Source: Burkholderiales bacterium (GTDB lineage Bacteria > Pseudomonadota > Gammaproteobacteria > Burkholderiales > Burkholderiaceae). Taken from it: a DNA stretch of 8,253 nt. Numbering within the stretch: position 1 is the stretch's first letter; each line of letters begins with the position of its first letter. Positions 7,601 to 8,253 of this stretch are shown here, piece by piece. The position numbers and the translations under genes were made by a program. Below the pieces are notes generated by a model, which saw only the letters and a list, made by a program, of their open reading frames with translations, was not told where the DNA came from and searched no databases. The stretch covers positions 1 through 8,253 of the forward strand of contig CANFNO010000094.1 in NCBI GenBank assembly GCA_947447845.1, given 5' to 3'.

Positions 7601-7963
7601 ACCCGCGGCCACGGTCTCGAAGAAGATGACCCCGTTGCTCGACATGCTCCAGTTGTTGTAAGCAACACCGGCGAAGGTGAAAGTAAAGCCAATGGGCAAG
7701 ACCTTTGAAGCACAGTCATCACACGCAACATAGGCTGATGGAAGACCGGTCGCATTGCCAGCGGCCCAGACGACTTGCGGCGCGCTCGGGCTGATGGCCA
7801 ATTGCGGATACGCCGTGGTAATACTAGGTGTGTAGCCAGCGGCTTGGGCATTGGATAGGCAGGCAAGGGCAAGCAAGAGGGCAAGCAATTGGCCCAGCAT
7901 CAGCGCTTCTAGAAGCGACCTTATTCTTGTTGCAGTTAGGACAATGTGCTCCTGCCAAATCAT
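4697..7963 (-). CDS. mshQ: MshQ-like large secreted protein with DUF6701-type C-terminus; probable pilus-associated adhesin
   Basis: A 1088-residue exported protein rich in Ala, Thr and Ser. A hydrophobic signal core, LGQLLALLLALACLSNAQA, lies at 23-41, with cleavage likely before AGY. Residues of about 42-275 look like a nidogen-type beta domain: FTFTFAGVAYNNWSMSSNGV, then FFE, ALMPFWADL, IQLWSTGQIVYSYG, LRIGLQYPGG. Two related segments follow, beginning HYEI (287) and HYQI (413). The second half carries DUF6701/MshQ landmarks: CSLDNFAIRP (651-660), GRFIPDHFDT (805-814), GRINIANMYGSELLPL (962-977) and the C-terminal RATFGLFKSPLIYRRENY. Location next to minor pilin genes and the adhesin-like N-terminus suggest a surface or tip protein of the pilus; its biochemical role is not established. 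The annotated ATG lacks a ribosome site, so the exact start is uncertain: an AGGAG lies just inside the frame, and another ATG is at 7900. MshQ is usually the last msh gene, but here it comes first. Confidence 0.85.
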   Translation of the reverse strand: MIWQEHIVLTATRIRSLLEALMLGQLLALLLALACLSNAQAAGYTPSITTAYPQLAISPSAPQVVWAAGNATGLPSAYVACDDCASKVLPIGFTFTFAGVAYNNWSMSSNGVIFFETVAAGGTSTATAQGTSTYTPVALPTNAFGVQGQPALMPFWADLIKNASKVNVLANNDPTQPANASFFQYQVVTVSGAQVLVIQLKNVGYYAAPSNPVNMQIQLWSTGQIVYSYGTLQILASNALLRIGLQYPGGGCNALANIQSTSLSNQSYLYTWDSAAANCAAIPTVNHYEIRKADTATLCADPVTVLACSVSTSPCPAGNIVSTQIINAAIYVTGVGAATVNISPSSFNIQPSAPLQTVNLTWPSGSSGTATLGLQAAVTASGNLVCTNVAGTVVSANCNVAVSNTACIAPPNHYQIQGPAVGSTCANNTLTIKAWADAAETTAYTAGLTAGTLTQSGNLASIPNLGAFTISAGTSTASITPISFIATGTTTFNTTTTPALAGATTCNFGGSTSCAFVTSSATCVADFNCTETVSNAAVAADSNPGTGRLYTKLAGTAFNFDVMARASSGAVLGAYASDANKTVTVELVDSTSAVACASYPQLSPAVASQQLSFTQANQPTQQGRQSISFTVPNAYKNVRCRATDNNGVKGCSLDNFAIRPPTSTLSTSPAMATPPSAGTANPIEAGATFTLQATASAGTNYTPTLAQDLSKLTAQLTTNVSTQQSGGTVGTLTPSTLVLNAAAVNASYSEVGYLYLAAGALYDASNPSFTLVDSAAGDCVSGGFSDTPVSGKVGCNIGTASAALGRFIPDHFDTAILAGSSPTTPIGCPVGFTCPVNAAPSVSGFVYSNQPFGVQVTAKNAAGGTTTNYQNSFAKATTLSTWNAKGGATANPGGGVMTGASLASTAFANGVASTTTASYGTTLPTLLLPTDVYIRAAEAVGGDSVTSLQVTSNESGLKAASGRINIANMYGSELLPLLLPITVQLYTNTGWITSTTDSTVTFNSALSPTGNLASTKVTGPVNCVSVNNPSIAAVASGVRSISLTAAAACSYSLSLSGMPIYLPIAPTSGARATFGLFKSPLIYRRENY

Positions 7964-7976
7964 GGATCGGTCAGCA

Positions 7977-8003
7977 AAAATAATTCGGATTGTGCATTGT
8001 CAG
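7977..8003 (-). promoter_or_regulatory. Weak sigma-70-like promoter candidate upstream of mshQ
   Basis: CTGACA (8003-7998) and TATTTT (7982-7977) are separated by 15 bases, which is shorter than ideal. A transcript from here would start only a few bases before the ATG at 7963. Some promoter is expected here because a terminator lies immediately upstream, but this particular pair is a weak match. Confidence 0.3.
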
Positions 8004-8034
8004 CCTTCAATCAACCGTATCGGACGATAGAAAC

Positions 8035-8061
8035 AAAAAAGCCCCGTGGATAGGGGCTTTT
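8035..8061 (-). terminator. Rho-independent terminator after tRNA-Ser
   Basis: On the minus strand AAAAGCCCC and GGGGCTTTT form a 9-bp stem (8061-8053 and 8045-8037) around the 7-base loop TATCCAC, ending in a six-T run (8040-8035). It begins 8 bases after the CCA end of the tRNA. It should end lysC/tRNA-Ser transcription and isolate the msh operon. The stem is symmetric enough that it might also work on the plus strand. Confidence 0.9.
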
Positions 8062-8069
8062 AGGGATTT

Positions 8070-8162
8070 TGGCGGAAACGGAGGGATTCGAACCCTCGAT
8101 GAGGCTCTACACCCCATACTCCCTTAGCAGGGGAGCACCTTCGGCCACTCGGTCACGTTTCC
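8070..8162 (-). tRNA. tRNA-Ser(GCU)
   Basis: This is a 93-nt class II tRNA. The acceptor stem is GGAAACG/CGTTTCC with discriminator G and an encoded CCA (8072-8070). The anticodon stem is CTCCC/GGGAG around CTGCTAA, giving anticodon GCU at 8128-8126, which reads AGC/AGU serine codons. The long variable arm (ATGGGG paired with CCTCAT, one G-U) is characteristic of tRNA-Ser. The T stem is GAGGG/CCCTC with loop TTCGAAT. It lies 37 bp after the lysC stop and is followed directly by a terminator. Confidence 0.97.
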
Positions 8163-8199
8163 TGGCAGAGCAAATTATCGCACGACTTTGGTCTGGTTC

Positions 8200-8253
8200 T
8201 CAGGCAATGGTCTGGTCAAGGTCAAATGCCTTGTGCAAGGCGCGCACGGCCAA
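8200..8253 (-). CDS. lysC: Aspartate kinase, C-terminal end only (probable lysC)
   Basis: Only the last 17 codons and a TGA stop are in the window; they read LAVRALHKAFDLDQTIA. Proteobacterial aspartate kinases end their second ACT domain with a very similar E-LAVRALHxAFxLD segment, so this is probably the 3' end of lysC. That enzyme phosphorylates aspartate in the first step of lysine/threonine/methionine biosynthesis. The fragment is short, so the call depends on recognising this tail; the upstream sequence would settle it. Confidence 0.72.
   Translation of the reverse strand: MAVRALHKAFDLDQTIA

Noticed and set aside
7855..7864. Lipoprotein signal (ALAC at residues 32-35) in MshQ
   Set aside because: The residue at -3 is Ala, not Leu/Val/Ile, and a good signal peptidase I site (NAQA before AGY) follows at residue 41.
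8070..8162. tRNA-Ser as attachment site of a mobile element carrying the msh cluster
   Set aside because: I see no repeat of the tRNA 3' end elsewhere in the window and no integrase; the terminator follows directly, as at an ordinary tRNA locus. The far end of the cluster is outside the window, so this is not fully excluded.
1..8253. CRISPR arrays, insertion sequences, toxin-antitoxin or defence genes
   Set aside because: No regularly spaced repeats, transposase-like frames or small paired genes are visible; the locus is fully accounted for by the pilus genes, tRNA and lysC tail.

Overview
The window is one compact minus-strand locus encoding part of an MSHA-type (mannose-sensitive haemagglutinin-like, type IVa) pilus assembly system. 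It lies directly downstream of the 3' end of an aspartate kinase gene and a serine tRNA. The moderately GC-rich coding sequence, the lysC-like C-terminus, the encoded CCA of the tRNA and the style of the Msh proteins suggest a betaproteobacterium. Burkholderiales/Comamonadaceae is my best guess, made from general resemblance and not from a search.

Layout in the direction of transcription (right to left): the last 17 codons of a probable lysC (8253-8200); tRNA-Ser(GCU) with encoded CCA (8162-8070); a strong rho-independent terminator (8061-8035); a short promoter/leader region (8034-7964); a large secreted MshQ-like protein with a DUF6701-type C-terminus (7963-4697); four prepilin-like genes, mshC-, mshD-, mshO- and mshP-like (4627-2310), which overlap one another by a few bases; a 10-bp intercistronic hairpin (2281-2306); the MshE-type assembly ATPase (2266-494); and the start of the inner-membrane platform gene mshG (488 to beyond the left edge). 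No gene-free stretch exceeds 300 bases. The long plus-strand open frames are antisense shadows.

How the genes work together: MshE hydrolyses ATP at the cytoplasmic face and drives pilin polymerisation through the GspF-like platform MshG. MshC, MshD, MshO and MshP are minor pilins/pseudopilins, expected to prime the pilus and sit at its tip. MshQ is exported by a signal peptide and has an adhesin-like architecture, so it may be the surface or tip component working with the minor pilins, as PilY1 does with its minor pilins in other type IVa systems (inference). MshE carries the two 24-residue MshEN motifs with a 5-residue spacer that bind cyclic-di-GMP in Vibrio MshE, so assembly is probably under c-di-GMP control. 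The major pilin MshA and the MshI-MshN alignment proteins are not in the window. The order Q-C-D-O-P-E-G differs from the Vibrio order, in which E-G lie upstream of the pilins and Q is last.
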